60,000 nt of DNA from Owenia fusiformis (taxonomy: Eukaryota > Annelida > Polychaeta > Sabellida > Oweniidae). The position numbers and the translations under genes were made by a program. This document shows, in pieces, positions 39,501 to 51,400 of the stretch (positions are counted from its first letter, which is position 1; each line of letters opens with the position of its first letter). The stretch lies in the NCBI GenBank assembly GCA_903813345.2, contig CAIIXF020000007.1, positions 10,671,730-10,731,729 on the forward strand. The letters run 5' to 3'. The notes under the pieces were generated by a model. It did no database searches and was not told the origin of the DNA. It was given only the letters and a program-made list of their open reading frames with translations.

Positions 39501-41814
39501 ACTGAAACGATATCTGAAGCTACAACAGAGTCTGATATAATTGCTACTAGTGTCACAACAGAGGCAATATATCCAACTGATACTGGAGCAACAACAGAAT
39601 TTGCTATAAGTGCTACTAGTGTCACAACAGAGGCGGTATCTCCAACTGATATTGAAGCAACAACAGAATCTGATATAATTGCTACTAGTGTCACAACAGA
39701 GGCGGTATCTCCAACTGATACTGAAGCAAGAACAGAATCTGATATAACTGCTACTAGTGTCACAACAGAGGCAATATCTCAAACTGATACTGAAGCAACA
39801 ACAGAATCTGATATAACTGCTACTAGTGTCACAACAGAGGCGGTATCTCCAACTGATACTGAAGCAAGAACAGAATCTGATATAACTGCTACTAGTTTCA
39901 CAACAGAGGCGGTACTTCCAACTGATACTGAAGCAACAACAGAATCTGATATAACTGCTACTGGTGTCACAACAGAGGCAATATCTCCAACTGATACTGG
40001 AGCAACAACAGAGCCTCATATAACTGCTACTATTGTCACAACAGAGGCGGTATCTCCAACTGAGACTGAAGCAATAACAGAGTCTGATATAACTGCTACT
40101 AGTGTCACAACAGAGGCGGTATCTCCAACTGAGACTGAAGCAATAACAGAGTCTGATATAACTGCTACTAGTGTCACAACAGAGGCGGTATCTCCAACTG
40201 ATACTAAAGCAATAACAGAGTCTGATATAACTGCTACTAGTGTCACAACTGAAACGATATCTCCAACTGATACTGAAGCAACAACAGAGTTTGATATAAC
40301 AGCTACTAGTGTCACAACAGAGGCAATATCTCCAAATGATACTGGAGCAACAACAGAGTCTGATATAACAGCTACTAGTGTCACAACAGAGGTGGTATCT
40401 CCAACTGATACTGAAGCAACAACAGAGTCTGATATAACAGCTACTAGTGTCACAACAGAGGTTGTATCTCCAACTGATACTGAAGCAACAACAGAGTCTG
40501 ATATAACAGCTACTAGTGTCACAACAGAGGCGGTATCTCCAATTGATACTGAAGCAATAACAGAGTCTGATATAACTGCTACTAGTGTCACAACAGAGGC
40601 AATATCTCCAACTGATACTGGAGCAACAACAGAGTTACATATAACTGCTACTATTGTCACAACAGAGGCGGTATCTCCAACTGATACTGAAGCTACAACA
40701 GAGTCTGATATAACAGCTACTAGTGTCACAACAGAGGCGGTATCTCCAACTGATACTGAAGCAATAACAGAGTCTGATATAACTGCTTCTATTGTCACAA
40801 CAGAGGCGGTATCTCCAACTGATACTGAAGCAACAACAGAGTCTGATATAACAGCTACTAATGTCACAACAGAGGCGGTATCTCCAACTGATACTGAAGC
40901 AATAACAGAGTCTGATATAACTGCTTCTATTGTCACAACAGAGGTGGTATCTCCAACTGATACTGAAGCAACAACAGAGTCTGATATAACAGCCACTAGT
41001 GTCACAACAGAGGCGGTATCTCCAACTGATACTGAAGCAATAACAGAGTCTGATATAACTGCTACTAGTGTCACAACAGAGGCAATATCTCCAACTGATA
41101 CTGGAGCAACAACAGAGTCACATATAACTGCTACTATTGTCACAACAGAGGCGGTATCTCCAACTGATACTGAAGCTACAACAGAGTCTGATATAACAGC
41201 TACTAGTGTCACAACAGAGGCGGTATCTCCAACTGATACTGAAGCAATAACAGAGTCTGATATAACTGCTTCTATTGTCACAACAGAGGCGGTATCTCCA
41301 ACTGATACTGAAACAATAACAGAGTCTGATATAACTGCTACTAGTGTCACAACAGAGGCGGTATCTCCAACTGATGCTGGAGCAACAACAGAGTCTGATA
41401 TAACTGATACTAGTGTCACAACAGAGGTGGCATCACCAACTGATACTGAAGGTACAACAGAGTCTGATATATCTCCTACAAGTGTCACAATAGTGGCAAT
41501 ATCTCCAACTGGTACTGAAGTAACAACAGAGTCAACTGATATTGTAGCTTCAACTGTGTTTGATATTACTGATGTTGATGTTACAACAGAGGCAGTGTCT
41601 CTAACTGATGCGTTACCGACAACAGTGTCTGATATAACTGCTACAGATGTTACAACAGAGGCGGTATCCCCAACTGATACTGTAGCGACAACTGAGCCCT
41701 CAATAACTGAGGATGACGTTACAATAGAGGCATTGTCTTCAACTGCTACTGAATCCACGACTGAATCTCATTTCACAACAGAGGCAGTATCTCTAACTGA
41801 TGCTGAAACACCTA
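33541..41814 (+). CDS. Giant mucin-like protein, exon E (23-residue repeats with long higher-order blocks)
   Basis: The acceptor is ATCTCTATAG (AG 33539-33540). The first residues, GVTTISSSETRAPTKTEAN, precede about 120 units of the 23-residue repeat. Local variants include VSRTD, IIATSVTTES and AIYPTDTGA. The exon is 8274 bp, divisible by three, phase 1 on both sides. A shortened unit near 39513 (TETISEATTESD) keeps the frame. From about 41530 the repeat loosens (TESTDIVASTVFDITDVDV) and the exon ends at a strong A|GTAAGT donor (GT 41815-41816). The split codon A|GT gives Ser before DVTT of exon F. If the donor is not used the frame stops at 41919-41921 after a short tail (ILNSVTCYYY) with no repeat character, which I read as intron. 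The role is inferred from composition only: an acidic mucin-type repeat rod. Confidence 0.78.
33541..41814 (+). repeat. 69-bp coding minisatellite array of exon E with higher-order repeats
   Basis: About 120 units. The rare GGAAGAACAGTGTCTG variant occurs at 34425, 35667 and 37323 (offsets 1242 = 18 units and 1656 = 24 units). The GAAAGAATAACAGAG variant occurs at 36975, 38631 and 39114 (offsets 1656 = 24 units and 483 = 7 units). The array has therefore grown in several blocks of different unit number. Confidence 0.85.
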
Positions 41815-41974
41815 GTAAGTCTGATATAACCGAAGCTGCTGTTACCATATGCATACTTAATAGCGTTACATGTTATTATTACTCGATGCTTTTTGTTAGT
41901 CGTTTGCGATTATGTGCTTAATTTACATTCTTTTGTTATGCATATTGGCATTGTATTGTATTGTATGCATTGTA

Positions 41975-42080
41975 CAGGGTGGGCCAAAAAAAGTTCACCC
42001 CTTTTCATTTTAATCTAATTTTCTTATTTTTGATGCAATGCCTCTAAAAATTGATATGTATATAGCTCAGACATTTCTGT
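41975..42080 (+). repeat. Left terminal inverted repeat of the mariner-like element
   Basis: About 106 bp that pair with the reverse complement of 42947-43051 with few mismatches: CAGGGTGGGCC, then GTTCACCCCTTTTCATTTTA, then TTTTTGATGCAAT, then AATTGATATGTA, then GACATTTCT. Confidence 0.9.
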
Positions 42081-42351
42081 ACATGTTGTTAGGATTTGAG
42101 TGAAATTTATGCAACAGCGTTGTCATGACACCTAAAATATATTTATGGTGTGTCATGAAAAAAAAACCAGAAATTCACTTCATTTACAAAATGGCGGATT
42201 TCAAAAAAAGGAGGGAAATTTGAAAAGAAGTTATCATGGTAAATATAATTTTTATGTCAGTTAATGCAAAATATTACAAAGTAGAGTGTTAATTAATAGT
42301 CAGAGTTGATGATAAACACCTCTTTAAACAATTAAGTACTTATAAACACCC

Positions 42352-42898
42352 GATACTACCATAGATGAAACAAAGAAGCAAATACACCGAGAGCGACTTG
42401 TAAAGGAGAGGAGAAAGTTTACCTCAAAAATAATGGTATCTGCCGGCGTATCTAAATTGGGAAAAACTAGAGTAACATTTGTTCAACCTGGAGCCAAAAT
42501 GAATTCTACATACTATAGACAGAGTGCTAAAAAAGTCCTTATTAAAGGATATGAATCGCATCAATCCAAAGTACATATTCCAACAAGATGGGGCTCCCTC
42601 GCACACATCTAAAGCGACAATGGAGTTCTTGCATGCCAATGCACCTGATTTTATCCCCCCTGACTTATGGCCCCCAAATAGCCCTGATCTCAATGTTATG
42701 GATTATTTTGTGTGGGGTGAACTAGAAAAACATGTTCATAGTGTTCCCATCCATTCAGTTCAAGAACTCAAACAAAGAATAACTTTATGTTGGGAACAAT
42801 TATCACAACAATCAATTAACGCAGCAATAAATAAATGGCGTCATAGACTAAAACTGGTTGTGCAGGAACAAGGAGGACATATTGAACATTTACTTTAA
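42352..42898 (+). pseudogene. Transposase remnant, DD37D mariner-like, N-truncated and frameshifted
   Basis: From 42352 the first frame reads a basic stretch (RERLVKERRKF) then MVSAGVSKLGKTR and FVQPGAKMNSTYYRQ, typical of the mariner/Tc1 catalytic core. A 1-bp shift at about 42520-42524 moves to the frame encoding KDMNRINPKYIFQQDGAPSH, LWPPNSPDLNVMDYFVW and a C-terminal helix, ending at TAA 42896-42898. The second catalytic Asp (QQDGAPSH) and the third (NVMDYF) are 37 residues apart, the DD37D spacing. The helix-turn-helix region and the first Asp are deleted, with stops upstream. It is not functional. Confidence 0.88.
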
Positions 42899-42946
42899 AA
42901 ACAAAACAGCCAAAGACACACCTAATGTTATATATCGACCTTGTTT

Positions 42947-43051
42947 AGAAATGTCTCAGTTATCTACATATCAATTTTTTAAGGGATTGCATCAAAAATA
43001 AAAAAATGAGATTAAAATGAAAAGGGGTGAACTTTTTTTTGGCCCACCCTG
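42947..43051 (-). repeat. Right terminal inverted repeat of the mariner-like element
   Basis: About 105 bp, the inverse of 41975-42080. The A-run after GGGTGGGCC is one base longer than in the left copy. Confidence 0.9.
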
Positions 43052-44640
43052 TATTGTATTGTGCTGTACTGTACGGTACTGTTTTGCACTGCATGTACAT
43101 GTATATATTAATGCAGCCGTATGTTTGTTGTCCTTGTATGTTCATGTTTTGTCACAGCCATGTGCTCTAGGCATACAATGCTTCGTTGTTTTATATTGTA
43201 TTTAAAATAAACCCTAAATGTGTTTCTGTTAATTGCATGTTTATTTTACATGACCAAAGAAATTGCAGTTCAGTCAATGTATACGTGTGTAGCATTTCGC
43301 GAGAGATATTGGACTGTAAATCGACATTTCTTCAAAATCATTGAAATAAACTAAAACTGACTTTCACACACATCTGTCTCGTGACCATGCCCTAAGACAC
43401 AGATGTATAAATATTTGTAAAATGTTGTTTAAAAGGATATACAGTAATACTAAAGAACACTAAGTACTCGAGTCTGAACAAACTAATTACTTGATATTAT
43501 CCACTTACTTACTTAATTTTTTCATATTACATGAATGCCTTTAAACAGCATCACAAACAGGTTCATAATGTTATTTCTTAAACAACCAATGAGGGCCTGT
43601 CTCATTACCTTATTGGTTCGAAATCCTCCCATTCTTCCAACCAAATTAATTGTGTTTACAAATCAATTTCTTCTTGGAGTCATGGGGACACTGAAGTTGT
43701 TTTGAAGGTCAGTTCTAGTCGTTGGCACGCATAAGGTAGGTTGCGTTTATTACTCAGTTTATATCTTTATGAAAGAAAATAATGTCATCTTCTGATTTTA
43801 CAAAAATCGTTACATCATTAAGACCCATTGAAATCAATGTTCTTTTCTGATAGTTTGCATTTCGATCGGGAAATTTGACCCGGTATTCAATGTTATGTCT
43901 ATGTTTAATTGTCTATGTCTTTATATATGTATATGTCTATGTCTTTGTATGTTACCGATTGTGCCATGTACTCTCGTACGCATATTTATTTGTTTTGATG
44001 CTTTATTTGTCGCTGGCTTGAACTCAGTCTTGCTTTATATGTGCCTATGTTATACAAACCCAGAGCAATGCTTGTAGTACTAAAACGCATGTTTTGTAAC
44101 AAATTCAATAGTCACAATGAAATATGATATGATTTGTTATGGAATAATAACACAATGCAGAACATAAAGTGGGTGATCATCTTTTGCAATCGACTCTATA
44201 TCTCAGCAAATATTTAGAATCATGTCATCAACCTTAGTAGAAATATAAAACATGCACTTCTTATTATATTTTGAAAATCTTATGTAACATCAGTCACTAA
44301 GATGTTTTCAGGTATGGTTGTTGTAATGTATGTTTAAGTACTTAACGCACATTATAAATAGATATAATATAAAGCAACATATAATAAATAAATATATAAT
44401 TTATTTATACACTTTCCTCTAAATAGAAAATGTAGGCTCTTTGGTAATTAATCTAATTTAAAAGCCACCTGTAATCCATTTTTAGAATTAGAACCCACAC
44501 TCTTCATTTTAACTGATCTTTAAATTATCAAAATTGTGTTTTAAGTACCCACTACTGCATGGCCATGTGAAACTCTCGACATCCGTAGACACAAAAACAT
44601 TTTTGAATGATCTTTTGAATCTCAGACTTTGTTGTATAAA

Positions 44641-44847
44641 GCCCCCCTCACATGAACGTATTCACTAGACGCAGTCTTGCAAATAGGAATTAGTAAAATT
44701 CGTTCAAATTCATGCATTACTGTATGTGCGTTGTGCATTGTTGGAGTGTTCGTATGTGTAAGTATCCCTTCAGAAAGCTTCGTTCGCAATCGCTAGTATG
44801 GACATCGCAAGACTACGTTTGTTGGATTCGTTCATATGTGAGGGGCC
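44641..44847. mobile_element. Small foldback/MITE-like element
   Basis: The left end GCCCCCCTCACATGAACGTA...ACGCAGTCTTGC and the reverse complement of the right end (GCCCCTCACATATGAACGAA...ACGTAGTCTTGC) form an imperfect inverted repeat of about 50 bp across a ~207-bp interval. No clear target duplication was identified and there is no coding capacity. Confidence 0.5.
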
Positions 44848-45454
44848 TAAAGGGAGAAGAGTGTACACTGTTCTGTCTGTTCCCTAATAAGGGCTGATAC
44901 TCTTATCTTAGTTTCATCATTGTATACAAGGTTCCATACGAGTATAAGTCTAATGAGACAATATCTTGTATTGCTTTTTCATAATGGTAATAATAAGTAA
45001 TAATTTCGGAATGAGAGACCTTTGGACCTATTTTGAACAAATAAGCCACATCATTACATTAGTATCTTGATCCACATATTTTGTTACTGATGAACACGGA
45101 TTTAAAACATTTGGACTGGTTAAAACTACCAAGCCGACTTGTAGAATGAAACATTTATAATAGAATAAAAGATGGGATGTTCACTGTACCATTGTTAAAA
45201 TCCATACAATTAAAACGAAAATGAATTTTGCATGAAGTGCGGCAGGCAACTATAATCAACAATGGGATAGGAATCATACTTTAAACTCTTGAGGGTTTCA
45301 AAAAAGTTGGGTACAATTTTTATGCCAACTTTCATGACAGGATTCCAAACATTTTCTGAGATAAGAAGTAACTTCAAAATATATTGATCACCCAGAAAAT
45401 GTATTGATTGGAACAGGGATACATACAGTGTATTCATTTTATCTATTACTATAG

Positions 45455-48400
45455 GTGATGTAACAACTGCTGGAGCAGCAACTCATACTAGAACAACTGT
45501 GTCTCCAACTGATATTGTGACACCAACTGAGTCTGATATTACTAAGGCTGATGCTACAACAGAGGCAGTAACTTCAACTGATACTGTAACAACAGCTGAG
45601 ACTGGTATTACTAAGGCTGATGGTAAAACAGAGGCGGTATCTCCAACTGATACTGTAACAACAACCGAGTCCGATATTACTAAGGCTGATGCTACAACAG
45701 AGGCTGTTATAACATCTACCAGTGTCACAACAGAGGCGGTATCTCTGAGTGATACCGGGGCAACAACTGAAACTGATATTACTAAGGATGATGCTACAAC
45801 TGAGGCGGTAACTTCAATTGATACTGTAGCACCAACTGATTCTGATATGACTAAAGCTGATGCTACAACAGAGGCGGTAACTTCAACTGATGCTGTAGAA
45901 CCAACTGAGTCTGATATTACTAAGGCTGATGCTACAACTGAGGCGGTAACTTCAATTGATACTGTAGCACCAACTGATTCTGATATGACTAAAGCTGATG
46001 CTACAGCAGAGGCGGTAACCTCAACTGATACTGTAACAACAGCTGAGACTGGTATTACTAAGGCTGATGGTAAAACAGAGGCGGTATCTCCAACTGATGC
46101 TCAAGCAATAACAGAGCCTGATATAACAGCTACTAGTGCCACAACAGAGGCGGTATCTTTGAGTGATACCGAGGTAACAACTGAGACTGGAATTACTAAG
46201 GTTGATGCTACAACAGAAGCGGTAACTTCAACCGATACTGTAACGACAATTGATGCTGTATCACCAACTGAGTCTGCAATTACTAAGGCTGATGCTACAA
46301 CAGAGGGGGTAACTTCAACTGATACTGTAACAACAACTGAATCTGATATTACTAAGACTGATGCTACAACAGAGGCGGTAACGTCAATTGATGCTGTAAC
46401 ACAAACTGAGACTGATATTACTAAGACTGATGCTACAACAGAAGCGGTAACTTCAACCGATACTGTAACAACAAGTGAATCTGATATTACTAAGGCTGAT
46501 GCTACAATAGAAGCGGTAACTTCAACTGATGCTGTAACAACAAGTGAGTCTGATATTACTAAGGCTGATACTACAACAGAAGCGATAACTTCTACTGATG
46601 CTGTAGCACAAACGGATTCTGATATTACTAAGGCTGATGCTACAACAGAGGCTGTTATAACATCTACCAGTGTCACAACAGAGGCGGTATCTCTGAGTGA
46701 TACCGGGGCAACAACTGAAACTGATATTACTAAGGATGATGCTACAACTGAGGCGGTAACTTCAATTGATACTGTAGCACCAACTGATTCTGATATGACT
46801 AAAGCTGATGCTACAACAGAGGCGGTAACTTCAACTGATGCTGTAGAACCAACTGATTCTGATATGACTAAAGCTGATGCTACAACAGAGGCGGTAACTT
46901 CAACTGATGCTGTAGAACCAACTGAGTCTGATATTACTAAGGATGATGCCACAACAGAGGCGGTAACTTCAATTGATGCTGTAACACCAACTGTGACAGA
47001 TATTACTAAATCTGATGCTACAACAGAGGCGGTAACTTCAACCGATACTGTAACAACAAGTGAGTCTGATATTACTAAGGCTGGTGCTACAACAGAAGCG
47101 ATAACTTCAACTGATGCTGTAACAACAACTGAATCTGATATTACTAAGGATGACGCAACAACAGAAGCAGTAACTTCAACCGATACTGTAACAACAACTG
47201 AGTCTGATATTACTAAAGCTGAACCTACAACAGAAGAGGTTACTTTAACTGATGATGTAACACCGACGGATTCTGATATTACTAAAGCTGATGCTACAAC
47301 AGAAGAGGTTACTTCAACTGATGTTGTAGCCCCTACGGATTCTGATATTACTGAAGGTGATGCTACAACAAAGGCGCTAACTTCGACTGATACTGAAACA
47401 ACAACTGAATCTGAAATTACTGAGACTGATGCTACGACAGAGGCGGTAACGTCAATTGATGCTGTATCACCAACTGAGTCTGCAATAACTAAGGCTGATG
47501 CTACAACAGAGGGGGTAACGTCAATTGATGCTGTAACACCAACCAAGTCTGATATTACTAAAACTGATGCTACAACAGAAGCTAAAACTTCAACTGATAC
47601 TGTAACAACAACTGAATCTGGTATTACTAAGGTTGATGCTACAACAGAGGCGGTAACGTCAATTGATGATGTAACAGCAATTGAGTCTGATATTACTAAG
47701 GCTGGTACTACAACAGAGACGGTAACGTCAATTGATGCTGTTACACCAACTGAGTCTGATATTACTAAGGCTGATGCTACAACAGAAGCGGTAACTTCAA
47801 CTGAAGCTGTAGCCCCTACAGATTCTGATATTACTGAAGCTGATGCTACAACACAGGCGCTAACTTCAACTGATACTGTTGCACCAACTGATTCTGATAT
47901 TACTAAAGCTGATGCTACAACAATAGCGATAACTTCAAATTATACTGTTGCATCAACTGATTCTGATATTACTAAGGATGATGTTACGACAGAGTCAGTA
48001 TCACCATCTGATTCTGTTGCACCAACTGATTCTGATATTACTAAGGCTGATGTTACTCAGTCTGATGTTACGACAGGGGCAGTATCACCATCTGGTACTG
48101 TAGCACCAACTGAGACTGATATGACCAAGGCTGATGTTTCAAGAGAGGTGGTATCTCCAACTGGTACTATAGCACAAACCGAGATTGATGTAACTGAACA
48201 CAAAACTATATCTACAACTGAATCACGTTTGACAACAGAGGTGGTATCTCAAACTGATACTGTAGTAACAACTGATTTTGATATTACTACATCTGATATT
48301 ACAACAGAGGCGGTATTACCAACTGATACTGTAGCACCAACTGAGCCTGATATTACTAAGTCTGATACCTCAACAGAGGTGGTATCTCCAACTGATACTG

Positions 48401-51400
48401 CAATACCAACTGAGTCTGATATTACTAAGGTTGATGCTACATTAAAGGCGGTAACTTTAACTGATACAGTTGCGCCAACTGATTCTGATATTACTAGGGC
48501 TGATGGTACGACAGAGGCGGTAACTAAAACTGATACAATTGCCCCAAATGATTCTGATATTACTAAAGCTGATATTACAGCAGAGGCACTAACTTCAACT
48601 GATACTGTTGTACCAACTGATTCTGATATTACTAAGGCTGATGCTACATCAGCGGCTGTAACTTCAACTGATACTGTTGCGCCGACTGATTCTGATATTA
48701 CTAAGGCTGATGCTACATCAGAGGCGGTAACTTCAACTGGTACTGTTGCACCAACTGATTCTGATATTACTAAGGCTGATGTTACGAAAGGGGCAGTAAC
48801 TTCAACTGATACTGTTGCGCCAACTGATTTTGATATTACTAAGGCTGATGTTACGACAGGGGCAGTATTTTCAACTGATACTGTCGCGCCAACTGATTCT
48901 GATATTACTAAGGCTGATGTTACGACAGAGGCGGTATCACCATCTGATACGGTAACACCAACTGATTCTGATATTACTAAGGCTGAAGTTACGACAGAGG
49001 CGGCATTACCATCTGATACTGTTGCACCAACTGATTCTGATATTACTAAGGCTGATGTTACGACAGAGGCATCTCCATTTGATACTGGAGCACCAACTGA
49101 GACTGATATTACTAAAGATGATGTTACAACAGAAGGAGTAATTTTAACTGAAACTGTTGCGCCAACTGATTCTGATATTACTAAGGCTGGTGTTACAACA
49201 GAAGGGGTAACTTCAACTGAAACTGTTGTGCCAACTGATTCTGATATTACTAAGGCTGATGTTACAACAGAGGCATTATCACCATCTGATACTGTTGCAC
49301 CAATTGATCCTAATATTACTAAGACTGATGTAACAACGGGGGCAGTATCACCATCTGGTACCGTAGCACCTACTGAGTCTTATATTACTAAAGATGATGT
49401 TACAACAGAGGCGCTATCATCAACTGAAACTGTTGCGCAAACTGATTCCGATATTACTAAGTCTGATGTTACAACAGAAGGGGTAACTTCAACTGAAACT
49501 GTTGTGCCAACTGATTCTGTTATTACTAAAGATGATGTTACAACAGAAAGGATATCCCCGACTGATCGTGTAACACAGACTGAGACTGATATAACTGAAT
49601 CAGCAACTAAATCTACAACTGAATCTCGTTTTACAACAGAGTTGGTAGGTCCAACTGATACTGTTGTACCAACTGATTCTGATATAACTAAGGCTGATGT
49701 TACAACAGAGGCAATATCACCATCTGATACTGTTGTACCAACTGATTCTGATATTACTAAGGCTGATGTTACAACAGAGGCAATATCACCATCTGATACT
49801 GTTGTACCAATTGATTCTAATATTACTAAGGCTGCTGTTACTACAGAAGCAGTAACTTCAACTGATACTGTTACACCAACTGATTCTGATATTACTAAGG
49901 CTGATCTTACAACAAAAGGGGTAACTCCAACTGATACTGTAGCGCAAACTGATTCTGATATTACTCAGACTGATGATACGACAGAGGCAATATCACCATC
50001 TGATACTGCTGTACCAACTGATTCTGATATTACTAAGGCTGATGTTACAACAGAAGGGATATCTTCAACTGAAACTGTTGCGCCAACTGATTCTGATATT
50101 ACTAAGGCTGATGCTACAACAGAGGCGGTATCTTCAACTGATATTGTTGCGCCAACTGATTCTGATATTACTAAGTTTGATGCTACATCAGAGGCGGTAA
50201 CTTCAACTGATACTGTTGCACCAACTGATTCTGATATTACTAAGGCTAGTGTTACGACAGAGGCAGTATCTTCAACTGATACTGTTGCGCCAACTTATTC
50301 GGATATTACTGAGGCTCATGATACAACAGAGGCAGTGACATCAACTGATACTGTTGCACCGACTGATTCTGATATAAGTAAGGCTGATGCTACAACAGAG
50401 GCGGTGACATCAACTTATACTGTTGCACCAACTGATTCTGATATTACTAAGCCTGATGTTACGACAGAGACAGTATCACCATCTGATACTGTTGCGCCAA
50501 CTGATTCTGATATTACTAAGGCTGATGTTACAACAGGGGCAGTGTCACCATCTGGTACTGTTGCACAAACTGATTCTGATATTACTAAGGCTGATGTTAC
50601 AACAGAGGCAATATCATCATCTCATACTGCTGTACCAACTGATTCTGATATTACCAAGGTTGATGTTACAACAGAGGCAATATCACCATCTGATACTGCT
50701 GTACCAACTGATTTTGATATATCTAAGGCTGGTTTTACAACAGAGGCAATATCACCATCTGATACTGTTGTACCGACTGATTCTAATATCACTAAGGCTG
50801 ATGTTACGACAGAGGCAGTATCACCATCTGATACTGAAGCACCAACTGAGCCTCATATTACTAAAGATGATGTTACAACAGAAGGGGTATCCCTGACTGA
50901 TCCTGTAACACTGACTGAGACTGACATAACTGAATCAACAACTAAATCTACAACTGAATCTCGTTTAACATCAGAGTTCGTTGGTCCAACTGATACTGTT
51001 GTATCAACTGATTCTGATATTACTAAGGCTGATGTTACGACAGGGGCAATGTCACCATCTGATACTGTTGTACCAACTGATTCTGATATTACTAAGGCTG
51101 ATGTTACGACAGAGGCAATATCACCAGCTGATACTGTTGCACCAACTGATTCTGATATTACTAAGGCAGATGTTACGACAGAGGCAATATCACCATCTGA
51201 TACTGTTGCACCAACTTATTCTGATATTACTAAGGCTGATGTCACGACAGAGGCAATATCACCATCTGATACTGCTGTATCAACTCATTCTGATATTTCT
51301 AAGGCTGGTGTTACAACAGAGGCAATATCACCATCTGATACTGTTGTACCAACTGATTTTGATATTACTAAGGCTGATGTTACAACAGAGGCAATATCAC

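Larger units (their letters stand above)
41975..43051 (+). mobile_element. Decayed Tc1/mariner-type (DD37D) transposon, 1077 bp
   Basis: Ends CAGGGTGGGCC...GGCCCACCCTG, flanked by TA on both sides (41973-41974 and 43052-43053), the target-site duplication expected of the Tc1/mariner superfamily. The inverted repeats are about 105 bp. Inside are the central and C-terminal parts of a transposase in two frames; the DNA-binding N-terminus and first catalytic Asp region are missing. It is non-autonomous. Sequence on both sides contains TTGTA-type repeats, and the insertion lies just 160 bp inside intron E-F. Confidence 0.92.
41815..45454 (+). other. Intron E-F (3640 bp, phase 1)
   Basis: Starts with a consensus GTAAGT and ends ATTACTATAG. 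The junction codon A|GT gives Ser before DVTT. It contains the mariner-like element (41975-43051) and a foldback element (44641-44847). The remaining 43054-44640 and 44848-45454 are AT-rich single-copy-looking DNA in which I see no gene. Confidence 0.7.

Noticed and set aside
43017-45437. Small open frames in intron E-F (for example 43895-44077, 44712-44897 and 45210-45437 minus)
   Set aside because: They are about 60-75 codons in AT-rich DNA with no recognisable domain, codon pattern or neighbours. Some include transposon ends or the foldback element.
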